From NCBI GenBank assembly GCA_041725875.1, contig JBGRQB010000108.1, positions 1 through 14,542 of the forward strand: 14,542 nt of DNA. Reading direction: 5' to 3'. The notes beneath the pieces were generated by a model. It ran no database searches. It saw nothing but the letters and a program-made list of their open reading frames with translations, and was not told the origin of the DNA. This stretch comes from JBGRQB01 sp041725875 (GTDB taxonomy: Bacteria > Bacteroidota > Ignavibacteria > Ignavibacteriales > Melioribacteraceae). The position numbers were made by a program, and so were the translations under genes. Of the stretch, positions 6,595-13,757 are shown in pieces; positions within the stretch are counted from its first letter, which is position 1; each line of letters starts with the position of its first letter.

Positions 6595-6622
6595 TAAAAA
6601 ATCCCCGACTATTGCCGGGGAT
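6595..6622 (-). terminator. Rho-independent terminator of the hydroxybutyryl-CoA dehydrogenase/acetate kinase operon
   Basis: On the minus strand a 7 bp GC-rich stem (ATCCCCG/CGGGGAT, 6616-6622 with 6601-6607) with an 8 nt loop is followed directly by a run of T residues (As at 6596-6601 on the plus strand). It lies 22 nt past the acetate kinase stop and 80 nt before the SDR start, so it separates the two minus-strand operons. Confidence 0.9.
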
Positions 6623-6644
6623 ATCTATGAACTTTCACTTATAA

Positions 6645-7865
6645 TTATTTGTTTGCCAGTTCTTCATTAACGATCTTTTCAGTATCAAGAGCAATTACTA
6701 GTTCTTCGTTAGTAGGAATTACTAAAATTGAACCTCTTGAATCATCAGCTGAAATAACAACTTCTTCACCTCTTTTGAAGTTATCATTTTTATCTTTATC
6801 AATAGTAAGACCCATATAGCTCAAATCTTCACAAACAATTTCTCTGGTAACTGGTGAATTTTCACCAACACCGCCAGTGAATACAAGTGCATCGCAACCG
6901 CCCATTGCAGCAGCATAGGCGCCAACATATTTTTTAATTCTGTAGTTATAAGCATCAAAAGCATTTATTGCCTGCTCGTTTTTACCTTCGGCATAAGCAT
7001 CTTCAATATCACGCATATCGCTGCTTAAACCACTTAATCCGGCAACGCCAGAATGTTTATTTACCAAAGTATTAACTTCTGCAAGGTTTAATCCTTCTTT
7101 ACCCATTACATAAAGAATAATACCAAGATCAACATCACCACTACGTGTACCCATTAAAAGACCTTCAAGCGGAGTGAATCCCATTGAAGTATCAACAGAA
7201 ACACCATCTTTAATAGCAGCAATTGAAGCGCCGTTACCAAGATGACAAGTAATAATTTTTAAATCTTCAATCGGTTTTCCTAACATAGCAGCCGCTCTTT
7301 CAGATACATATCTGTGAGAAGTACCGTGGAAACCATATCTTCTGATTTTATATTTTGTGTACAATTCATAAGGCAATCCGTATAAATATGCTTTTGGAGG
7401 CATATTTGAATGGAATGCAGTATCAAACACACCGCACTGAGGAACATTTGGCAAGTGTGATTTTGCTGCATCAATACCGCTGATGTTTGGCGGGTTATGT
7501 AACGGAGCCAATTCTATATTATCATTTAATGCCTGAACCACCTGATCTGTAATTAATACAGAACCGGAGAAAGTTTCGCCGCCGTGAACTACACGGTGAC
7601 CAACAGCATCAATTTCTTTTTTATCTTTAATTACACCATATTCAGGATTTAACAATACGGCAATTACATATTCAATACCAATTTTATGGTCAAGAATTTC
7701 ACCAACAATTTTTATTTTATCTCTGCCTGCAGGTTTGTGAGAAAGAACAGCACTGCTCATTCCAATTCTTTCAACAAGTCCGGTTGCAAGAGCGTCCTGA
7801 TTAGTTGTATCAATAAACTGATATTTTATTGATGAACTACCACAATTTAATACTAATACTTTCAT
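6645..7865 (-). CDS. ackA: Acetate kinase
   Basis: A full-length 406-residue acetate kinase that interconverts acetyl phosphate plus ADP with acetate plus ATP in the cytosol. The residues known from the Methanosarcina enzyme sit at the expected places: Asn7 in VLNCGSSS, Arg91 in GHRVVHGG, Asp148 in GVFDTAFH, His180 in YGFHGTSHRYV and Arg241 in GTRSGDVD. The nucleotide-binding CHLGNGAS (207-214), FTGGVGEN (329-336) and the closing TNEE (385-388, with the catalytic Glu) are intact. AGAGGA lies 7 nt before the ATG. The gene follows the hydroxyacyl-CoA dehydrogenase gene by 31 nt and is followed by a strong terminator, so the two form an operon. No phosphotransacetylase gene is in the window. The pairing suggests ATP recovery in fermentation or fatty-acid oxidation. 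Confidence 0.97.
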   Translation of the reverse strand: MKVLVLNCGSSSIKYQFIDTTNQDALATGLVERIGMSSAVLSHKPAGRDKIKIVGEILDHKIGIEYVIAVLLNPEYGVIKDKKEIDAVGHRVVHGGETFSGSVLITDQVVQALNDNIELAPLHNPPNISGIDAAKSHLPNVPQCGVFDTAFHSNMPPKAYLYGLPYELYTKYKIRRYGFHGTSHRYVSERAAAMLGKPIEDLKIITCHLGNGASIAAIKDGVSVDTSMGFTPLEGLLMGTRSGDVDLGIILYVMGKEGLNLAEVNTLVNKHSGVAGLSGLSSDMRDIEDAYAEGKNEQAINAFDAYNYRIKKYVGAYAAAMGGCDALVFTGGVGENSPVTREIVCEDLSYMGLTIDKDKNDNFKRGEEVVISADDSRGSILVIPTNEELVIALDTEKIVNEELANK

Positions 7866-7896
7866 TTTATATCCTCTTAGTTTTTTCGTTTTCTGA

Positions 7897-8832
7897 TTAT
7901 GCTATTACTTTACCATCTTCGTCATATTTGAAGAAACCTTCGCCGGTTTTTACACCAAGTTTTCTTTCACGAACCAATCTGCGTAAAAGCGGACAAGGTC
8001 TAAAACGAGTTTCACCAAGAGTCTGCCACAATGTATCCATCCAGCCTAAAACTTCGTCAAGTCCGATATGATCTGCCAAAGCCAAAGGACCAATATTAAA
8101 GTTGTAACCAAGTTTCATTGCTGTATCAATATCTTCAGCTGATGCAAGTCCTTCAAGATAGATATGCATTGCTTCATTTAACATCGGAACAATTGCTCTT
8201 GTAGTGATAAAACCAGGATATTCAAAAACTTCCACTGCAGTTTTTTTGATGCTTTTTGCAAATGCTTTTATAACTTCCAAAGTGTTGTCAGAAGTGTGGA
8301 AATCTTTTATTACTTCTATTAATGGAATTTTTGGTACCGGACTCAAAAAGTGCATTCCGATAAATTTATCTTTACGTGTAATTTTTGAAGAGATATCTCC
8401 CAAACCAAGAGATGAAGTGTTTGTAACAAAAACTGCTTTTTCCTGGACAAGCTCATCCAGTTTAGAAAAAAGTTCCTGCTTTGCTTTAACATCTTCGTTT
8501 ATAGATTCAATAACTAATTCAGCATCTTTTGCATCATCAAGATTAGTAGAAAATTTGATTCTGCTCATAACAGATTTCATTTCACTGCCGGTCATTGCCC
8601 ATCTGGCAATTTCTCTTTTCATAGTATTTTCCATACTATTTTTTGCAGTTTCAATTAAATCATCATTCAGCTCAACCACTGTAACTTCAAAGCCTGCACC
8701 GGCAATGGTTTGTGCAATCCCCTGCCCCATAAGTCCGGCACCAATGATAGCCACATTTTCAATTCTGTCCTGATCATTAGTCTTTGCAACATTGCTTATC
8801 AGATCTTCAAGCTTTAATTTTGACTCACTCAT
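7897..8832 (-). CDS. 3-hydroxybutyryl-CoA / 3-hydroxyacyl-CoA dehydrogenase
   Basis: A 311-residue NAD(P)-dependent dehydrogenase of the HBD/HADH family, which oxidises 3-hydroxyacyl-CoA to 3-ketoacyl-CoA or, in fermentation, reduces acetoacetyl-CoA. The N-terminal Rossmann domain has VAIIGAGLMGQGIA (Gly31, 33, 36). The catalytic pair is His161 in GMHFLSPVP and Glu173 in LIEVI, with Ser140 in NTSS and Asn219 in MLNEA. The C-terminal helical domain has the usual EGLASAEDIDTAMKLG, GPLALADHIGLD and GVKTGEGFFKY. It carries about 24 extra N-terminal residues compared with clostridial HBD (about 282). I choose the ATG at 8832 because AGGTG lies just upstream; a TTG at 8877 would read through a terminator-like hairpin. 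It is the first gene of the ackA operon. Confidence 0.92.
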   Translation of the reverse strand: MSESKLKLEDLISNVAKTNDQDRIENVAIIGAGLMGQGIAQTIAGAGFEVTVVELNDDLIETAKNSMENTMKREIARWAMTGSEMKSVMSRIKFSTNLDDAKDAELVIESINEDVKAKQELFSKLDELVQEKAVFVTNTSSLGLGDISSKITRKDKFIGMHFLSPVPKIPLIEVIKDFHTSDNTLEVIKAFAKSIKKTAVEVFEYPGFITTRAIVPMLNEAMHIYLEGLASAEDIDTAMKLGYNFNIGPLALADHIGLDEVLGWMDTLWQTLGETRFRPCPLLRRLVRERKLGVKTGEGFFKYDEDGKVIA

Positions 8833-8836
8833 CACA

Positions 8837-8841
8837 CACCT
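8837..8841 (-). promoter_or_regulatory. Ribosome binding site deciding the hydroxybutyryl-CoA dehydrogenase start
   Basis: AGGTG on the minus strand lies 4 nt before the ATG at 8832. It supports this start over the upstream in-frame TTG at 8877. Confidence 0.55.
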
Positions 8842-8850
8842 GTTTATTTT

Positions 8851-8903
8851 AAAATAAAAATGTTCCGATAAATCCAATAAATAAGGAATTTATTACCGGA
8901 ACA
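8851..8903 (-). terminator. Terminator-like hairpin between the ABC permease and hydroxybutyryl-CoA dehydrogenase genes
   Basis: TGTTCCG and CGGAACA (8897-8903 with 8861-8867) form a perfect 7 bp outer stem. Further inner pairing (8888-8893 with 8868-8873) leaves a 3 nt bulge. The minus strand then reads TTTTTATTTT (8860-8851). This is a good rho-independent terminator for the ABC transporter transcript, whose last stop is 55 nt upstream. Its T-tract ends only 18 nt before the ATG of the dehydrogenase, so it may alternatively act as a leader attenuator. Confidence 0.72.
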
Positions 8904-8958
8904 AATTAACAATTTTTATACCAATTAAAGAAGCGATTTTTTATCTTTTTTAAGGGTT

Positions 8959-9798
8959 TTAGTAATCTTTTTTATTAAATATAAAAATACTGCCTGCTAA
9001 ATTGAGAATCATAAAACCAAAGGTTGTTAAAATCGGCTGCCAGCTAAACGGATCGTTAGACGTCATAACTTTTTTGCCAAGTTCCGATAATTCAAACGCC
9101 ATTTTACCCAGCTCTGTGGTTTTAGGAATAAAATAATACAATCCTTCAATTAAATATTCAATCAATGTGCTGTCTAGTAAAATATAAATTTCTTCTCTTC
9201 CAACAAGCATTGGCGACAGCATAAAAAATATCACATAAGAAACCATCATTGCAAGTACAGAACTTCTGGTAATTATTCCAATAAAAATTATCATTGCATA
9301 AAGTGATGCAAAGGTAAATGTGGTAATTATTACAGCATTAAAAGCATAAAGCTCCCAGTTGCCGAATTTGAGTCCGAGTAGAAGATACAACCCAAATACC
9401 AGATAAAATATGTTGGCAAGTACAACAAGTACACCGCCGAAAAATTTACCTAAAATTATTTGCGGACGAGAAATTGGTTTTGAAAGGAAAAGATCTACAT
9501 TTCCTTTTTCGAGCAGACTCGGAATAAAACTGGAAACAGCGAAAATTGAAAGGAAAATTCCTCCGCCGAAAAGCGGAACAATAACAATACTTTTCAGAAC
9601 TCCCACAACTTCGCCAATAAGATCCATTTCCTGTCCACCCTGTTTTACCATAGGCATAAAATCTTCGAGTCCGAGAAAAATAAACAACCCGGCAAAAACA
9701 AGCAGCACAAATGTGGAAATACCTGTAAAAGCCAAAAATATCTTTTTAGAAAATGCTTCTCTGATAGTGTATTTAGTCAACAACCATATATTTTTCAT
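8959..9798 (-). CDS. ABC-2 type transporter permease
   Basis: A 279-residue integral membrane protein with six hydrophobic segments (about 20-43, 71-95, 113-143, 152-177, 180-200 and 254-275), the count expected for an ABC-2 export permease. An amphipathic N-terminal stretch (WLLTKYTIREAFSKK) precedes the first helix. The cytoplasmic segment LFLSKPISRPQIILGK (103-118) is typical of NosY/NatB-like permeases, where it contacts the ATPase. The substrate is unknown; relatives export drugs, sodium, lipids or copper-site maturation factors. The gene starts 5 nt after the stop of the ATPase gene, so the two are translated together and should assemble as a 2+2 exporter in the inner membrane. A terminator-like hairpin follows. 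Confidence 0.85.
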   Translation of the reverse strand: MKNIWLLTKYTIREAFSKKIFLAFTGISTFVLLVFAGLFIFLGLEDFMPMVKQGGQEMDLIGEVVGVLKSIVIVPLFGGGIFLSIFAVSSFIPSLLEKGNVDLFLSKPISRPQIILGKFFGGVLVVLANIFYLVFGLYLLLGLKFGNWELYAFNAVIITTFTFASLYAMIIFIGIITRSSVLAMMVSYVIFFMLSPMLVGREEIYILLDSTLIEYLIEGLYYFIPKTTELGKMAFELSELGKKVMTSNDPFSWQPILTTFGFMILNLAGSIFIFNKKDY

Positions 9799-9803
9799 AA
9801 TAT

Positions 9804-10739
9804 TTACTCTTTGTTTTCTGAATTATTAATAACTGAAATAAAATAATCTTCAAGTGAACTTTTATTTGGAACCACAGACGTAATCACAATACCTTTTTGG
9901 CGAAGTGAATCGATGATTTTATTCAGCTCCAAATTGTCATTTATACTTGCTGTAAAATGGTTATCATTTTTTTCAATTATTTTGAAATCTTCGAAAAATC
10001 CATTTCCTTTTAAGGCTTCAATTGAGTTATCAATTGTTATTTTCACCTGTTCTTTCTGAGTTGTTAATTCTTCTACGGTTCCTTCTTTAAGCAATTTACC
10101 TTTATTAAGAATTGCCACTCTGTCGGTAACCATTTCAACTTCGGAAAGGAGATGACTGTTTAAGAAGATCGTTTTCCCTTCGGATTTCAGATTTTCTAAA
10201 ACTGTTCTGATCTCTTTTCTGCCAATAGGATCAACACCGTCGGTAGGTTCATCAAGAAAGATCAGTTCAGGATCGTTAACCAGCGCCTGAGCAAGTCCGA
10301 TACGCTGCATCATACCTTTGGAATAAGCTTTAATTTTGGTGTTACGCCACTTCTCCATATTTACAATATCGAGAAGATAATTTATACGCTGATCTAGATT
10401 TTCAGATTCATATCCGCTTAACTCCGCAAAAAAACGAAGTACCTGCTCCCCTGTTAAATATAAGGGATATTTATGATTTTCAGGAAGGTAACCAACTTTT
10501 TTCTTAACCACATAATTGGAGAGAGGCTGATTAAAAATTTTTGCATCTCCAGAAGTTAATTGTCCGATTCCCAAAAGAATTTTTATAAAAGTCGTTTTAC
10601 CCGCGCCGTTCGGACCCAGAAGTCCGAAAATAGTGCCCGGTTTTACAGCCAGATTAAAATCACTTAAGGCAACAACTTTTTTTCTGCCAAATGCAGAAGA
10701 GTAAACTTTTGTAAGGTTGACGGCTTCAACAATATACAT
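9804..10739 (-). CDS. ABC transporter ATP-binding protein (CcmA/NatA-like)
   Basis: A 311-residue ATPase with a complete nucleotide-binding domain: Walker A GPNGAGKT (42-49), a LPEN Q-loop region (85-88), signature YSKGMMQR (139-146), Walker B LIFLDEP (159-165), D-loop GVD (168-170) and switch His196 in NSHLLSE. The YSKGM signature and LPEN variant are usual in the NatA/CcmA branch of exporters. Residues 232-305 form a C-terminal extension common in this branch. It powers the permease encoded just downstream. AAGGA lies about 12 nt before the ATG, a rather long spacing. The gene is divergent from recQ, with 138 bp between them; a possible -7 box TAGTTTTG lies at 10809-10802 on this strand. 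Confidence 0.93.
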   Translation of the reverse strand: MYIVEAVNLTKVYSSAFGRKKVVALSDFNLAVKPGTIFGLLGPNGAGKTTFIKILLGIGQLTSGDAKIFNQPLSNYVVKKKVGYLPENHKYPLYLTGEQVLRFFAELSGYESENLDQRINYLLDIVNMEKWRNTKIKAYSKGMMQRIGLAQALVNDPELIFLDEPTDGVDPIGRKEIRTVLENLKSEGKTIFLNSHLLSEVEMVTDRVAILNKGKLLKEGTVEELTTQKEQVKITIDNSIEALKGNGFFEDFKIIEKNDNHFTASINDNLELNKIIDSLRQKGIVITSVVPNKSSLEDYFISVINNSENKE

Positions 10740-10780
10740 ATTTTAAAATTTCCTTTTTTCTGGCAAAATATCCAAGTAAG

Positions 10781-10800
10781 ATAATCTTTATAAAGTTTAT
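10781..10800. promoter_or_regulatory. Near-perfect 20 bp palindrome, possible operator, between the ABC operon and recQ
   Basis: The two 10-base halves ATAATCTTTA and TAAAGTTTAT are reverse complements except at one pair (10785/10796); the inner CTTTATAAAG is perfect. It lies midway in the divergent intergenic region, near the predicted transcription start of the ABC genes. It could be a regulator site, or chance in AT-rich DNA. Confidence 0.38.
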
Positions 10801-10801
10801 A

Positions 10802-10809
10802 CAAAACTA
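10802..10809 (-). promoter_or_regulatory. Possible Bacteroidota-type -7 box (TAGTTTTG) for the ABC operon
   Basis: The minus strand reads TAGTTTTG, a full match to the TAnnTTTG -7 element. No clear TTG -33 element is visible upstream, so this is tentative. A start near 10795 would give a leader of about 55 nt. Confidence 0.33.
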
Positions 10810-10814
10810 TTTAT

Positions 10815-10822
10815 TAAATTTG
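10815..10822 (+). promoter_or_regulatory. Possible Bacteroidota-type -7 box (TAAATTTG) for recQ
   Basis: TAAATTTG fully matches the TAnnTTTG -7 element and lies 55 nt before the recQ ATG. The -33 region has only TTTA-like sequence. A TACAAT at 10849-10854 is an alternative -10 box but lacks a -35 partner. Confidence 0.38.
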
Positions 10823-10877
10823 GATCATCAGTTCTGACGAATATGTCATACAATAAGTTACAGAAATCTGGAAAAAT

Positions 10878-13445
10878 ATGAACCCCCTTGAAATTTTATA
10901 TAAATATTTTGGTTACAAATCTTTTCGTCCGGGTCAGGAAGAAATAATAAACGCAATTTTAGATGACAAAAATGCACTTGCCATTTTACCTACAGGTGCA
11001 GGTAAATCTTTGTGTTATCAAATTCCTGCTCTGGCAAGCGATCAATTTTCAATTGTTATTTCTCCTCTTATCGCACTTATGAAAGATCAGGTGGATTCTC
11101 TGAATTCCAACGAAGAAATTGCCGCATATATAAACAGTACAGTTGAGTACAACAAAATACTCGATATTTACAATAAAATTTACGAAGGAAAAATAAAGCT
11201 TCTTTATGTTTCGCCTGAAAAACTTGAAAGTACAGGTTTTGCAGAACGAATTAAAAATTTATCCCCTAAATATATTTTTATTGATGAAGCACATTGTATA
11301 AGTGAATGGGGACATAATTTTCGTCCGAGCTACCGTAAAATTGTTGAGTTCTGCAACTTCATCGGAAACACAAGAATTTCTGCATTCACGGCAACTGCAA
11401 CTCCTGAAGTGCGCGATGATATTGTTAATCAGCTAAGTCTTAAAAATCCTGAGTTTTTTATTCGCGGATTTGAAAGAGAAAATCTTCATTTACGGGTATT
11501 TAAAACAAAACAGAAAAAAACTGAAGTCCTGAAACTTGTTCAAACCTGCGGTTCTCCTGCAATAGTTTATACTTCAACAAGAAAAAATGCAGAGGAACTG
11601 ACAAATTATTTGAAGTCAAATAAAATCAGCTGCGAGTTTTATCATGCGGGTCTGGCCCCTGAAAAACGCCGACTGATACAGGATGACTTTATTAACGATT
11701 ACGTTGATGTAATTGTTGCAACAAATGCTTTTGGAATGGGTATTGATAAAAAGGATATCAGATTGATTGTGCATTACAATCTGCCCGGAACAATTGAAAG
11801 TTATTATCAGGAGATAGGTCGCGCCGGAAGAGATGGAAAAGATTCTCAGATTCACTTACTTTTTGACGGGCAGGATAAATATATACAAGAGTTTTTCATT
11901 AAGACAAGCTTTCCTGATCGTGAACAGATTAAACTTGTCTATTCGCTGATTTGTAATTACGGACAGGTTCCGCTGGGGATACAGCCTGATAAGCCAATTC
12001 CACTGGATAAAAAGTTTTACCAGATACTTTTCAGTAACGAAATTAACAAAGCTCTTTTTTCTGCCGCACTAGGAATTTTAGAAGAAGCAGGTTATGTAAA
12101 ACAAAAATCAGAGCTGCATCAAAATTACTATCTTGAAATAAATCTCGAAAAAGAGCGTCTTCGTGAATATGTAAAGAAACTAAAAAACAATGCATTTCAG
12201 GAGATATTAATCACAATTCTGCGCGAATATGGTGGTTATCTGTTTTCCGGTAAAACAAAAATAAATATTGGAAATCTGGCTGAGATAACAGGTATTTCAA
12301 AACCTGATTTGATTTTTAATCTAGATGAACTGACAAAAATCGGAATTCTGGAATTTGAAAAACCACTTCAGTCTCCTGCTGTTTTTCTAACAGCAACGCG
12401 AGTAGATGAAAAGTATCTTGAGTTTGATTTTAAGAAAATAGAGAAGCAGCTTGAAAATTCAAGGAAAAAACTGCAATCAATGATTGGACTGGTAAACACA
12501 AAAAAATGTCGTTTTAATTATATCCTCGAATATTTTGGTGAAACCGGAAGTACTTATAAATGTGGTAAATGTGATAACTGCGGCGGAAACCTGGAAGAAA
12601 ATGCGAGTAAACATTATATAGAAGAAAATATTTTGATCTCGTTGTTTGATTTGAAATCAGAAGTAAATGAAGAAAGAGTTTTTGATATTCTTTCCGGTAA
12701 AAGCTCAGAAATAGGTGTTGCGGTTTCAAATTTTGGGGTACTTGCAAATTACTCTTTAATTGAAATAGATGAGGTTTTAACAGATCTGGTTATTGAAGGA
12801 CATATAAATTGTAAAAATTCTGTTCTTACAATTAGCGATACCGGAATTGAGCTGATAAAACCTAAAATTGAAAAGAAACTCAGACCGGTACAAGAAAACA
12901 TTGAAGACAGATTAGTTCTTTACAACGAACTTTCTCAAAAAAGAAAAGAGATTGCAAATAAATTTGGACAAACAGCTTCTTTAATTTGCAGTGATGATAT
13001 ATTAAAATCAATTGCAGATAAAAAACCGGAAACGCCCGCTGAATTGCTTGATATAGAGGGATTTAATCAGAGAAAATTCAATAAAATCGGTGACGATTTT
13101 TTAGAAATAATTCAAAATTTTCAAACTCAAATTACTCAGACTGACATTTCTCTGCCTGAGAGTTACAAAGAAGTTATTGAACTGATAAATAAAAATTACT
13201 CATTAGAAGAAATCTGCGAACTGCAAAAACTACCGGAAGCAATAATATCAGTGCAAATTGAAACCATTTTGAGCTACCTTCCCGAATTGGAAATTTCACC
13301 TCTGATAAAACAATCTGAAATAAGGGAAATAAAAAACCGAATTGACGAGGGAATGTATAAGTTAAAAGAAATTAAATCGCAGATTTCTAATAGTATAAGT
13401 TACGGGAAAATAAGAATTGTATTAGCAAAAAGTAAAGACAGATAA
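10878..13445 (+). CDS. recQ: RecQ-family ATP-dependent DNA helicase with extended architecture
   Basis: An 855-residue 3'-5' DNA helicase of the RecQ family. Helicase core 1-345: FRPGQ (16-20), ILPTGAGKS (motif I, 36-44), ISPLIALMKDQV, DEAH (136-139), FTATATP (170-176), VATNAFGMGID (280-290) and QEIGRAGRDG (motif VI, 311-320). The zinc site Cys544, Cys562, Cys565, Cys568 follows only after about 200 residues, far more than the roughly 50 in E. coli RecQ; the extra region (about 380-535) contains segments that look like winged helices. An RQC-like winged helix (580-662), an HRDC-like domain (676-748) and a helix-turn-helix tail with SLEEICEL (about 760-850) complete it. It should unwind forked and recombination intermediates. 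The ATG has only a weak ribosome binding site (GGAAAA). The stop lies in a terminator loop. Confidence 0.93.
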   Translation: MNPLEILYKYFGYKSFRPGQEEIINAILDDKNALAILPTGAGKSLCYQIPALASDQFSIVISPLIALMKDQVDSLNSNEEIAAYINSTVEYNKILDIYNKIYEGKIKLLYVSPEKLESTGFAERIKNLSPKYIFIDEAHCISEWGHNFRPSYRKIVEFCNFIGNTRISAFTATATPEVRDDIVNQLSLKNPEFFIRGFERENLHLRVFKTKQKKTEVLKLVQTCGSPAIVYTSTRKNAEELTNYLKSNKISCEFYHAGLAPEKRRLIQDDFINDYVDVIVATNAFGMGIDKKDIRLIVHYNLPGTIESYYQEIGRAGRDGKDSQIHLLFDGQDKYIQEFFIKTSFPDREQIKLVYSLICNYGQVPLGIQPDKPIPLDKKFYQILFSNEINKALFSAALGILEEAGYVKQKSELHQNYYLEINLEKERLREYVKKLKNNAFQEILITILREYGGYLFSGKTKINIGNLAEITGISKPDLIFNLDELTKIGILEFEKPLQSPAVFLTATRVDEKYLEFDFKKIEKQLENSRKKLQSMIGLVNTKKCRFNYILEYFGETGSTYKCGKCDNCGGNLEENASKHYIEENILISLFDLKSEVNEERVFDILSGKSSEIGVAVSNFGVLANYSLIEIDEVLTDLVIEGHINCKNSVLTISDTGIELIKPKIEKKLRPVQENIEDRLVLYNELSQKRKEIANKFGQTASLICSDDILKSIADKKPETPAELLDIEGFNQRKFNKIGDDFLEIIQNFQTQITQTDISLPESYKEVIELINKNYSLEEICELQKLPEAIISVQIETILSYLPELEISPLIKQSEIREIKNRIDEGMYKLKEIKSQISNSISYGKIRIVLAKSKDR

Positions 13446-13458
13446 CTGTCTTTACTTT
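13429..13458. terminator. Bidirectional terminator overlapping the ends of recQ and the lipoprotein gene
   Basis: A perfect 13 bp stem (13429-13441 with 13446-13458; core GTAAAGACAG/CTGTCTTTAC) closes an ATAA loop. The TAA stop of recQ is in the loop (13443-13445) and the stop of the convergent gene is in the right arm (13452-13454). T-rich sequence follows on both strands: CTCTTTTT on plus and a short T run on minus. Confidence 0.82.
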
Positions 13459-13757
13459 CTCTTTTTATTATGTTTTTCAAGTGTGTCAACGTATGTTTTA
13501 GCTTTCATAAAAAACTCTTTCCATCTTTCATCTTCATACTTCAGTTCGCGCAATGAGCTGAAATACTCTTCTTCAGTAGTTTTATGCTGCTCCAGAACTT
13601 TTTCTTTTTCAATAGTATAAAGCGAATCACTGTGGATATATTTTTCTCTTGCCATAACCATATCAACATATAATCTTGCAAGTTTTTCATCATCAGAAAT
13701 TTCCTGTTCGCAGGAAATTAAAATCAATCCGGAAAGAATCAGCAGAATTTTTTTCAT
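13452..13757 (-). CDS. Small lipoprotein, DUF4296-like
   Basis: A 101-residue protein with a lipoprotein signal: MKK, the hydrophobic run ILLILSGLILIS and Cys16 in a LISC lipobox, so it should be lipid-anchored, probably facing the periplasm. The mature part is a charged, mostly helical segment: LARLYVDMVMAREKY, then EKEKVLEQHKTTEEEYFSSL, RWKEFFMKAKTYVDTLEK, and a basic tail. This pattern (a short helix with alpha-helical 'acid-aromatic-Trp...Phe...TLE' spacing) resembles DUF4296 proteins of Bacteroidota, which have no known function. Its ATG overlaps the rhomboid TGA by one base, so it is translationally coupled to that gene. The gene ends within the shared terminator with recQ. The family name is a resemblance judgement, not a search result. 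Confidence 0.72.
   Translation of the reverse strand: MKKILLILSGLILISCEQEISDDEKLARLYVDMVMAREKYIHSDSLYTIEKEKVLEQHKTTEEEYFSSLRELKYEDERWKEFFMKAKTYVDTLEKHNKKRK

Noticed and set aside
8204..8773. A 189-residue plus-strand open frame opposite the hydroxybutyryl-CoA dehydrogenase gene
   Set aside because: It lies entirely antisense to a strongly recognised gene, has Ser/Ile/Phe-rich low-information sequence, and no family motif or own ribosome site.
8833..8877. N-terminal extension of the hydroxybutyryl-CoA dehydrogenase from a TTG codon
   Set aside because: It reads through the T-tract and stem of a terminator-like hairpin; AGGTG immediately before the ATG at 8832 gives a better start.
9410..9829. 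A 139-residue plus-strand open frame opposite the ABC permease
   Set aside because: It is antisense to a clear six-helix permease and carries no recognisable domain.
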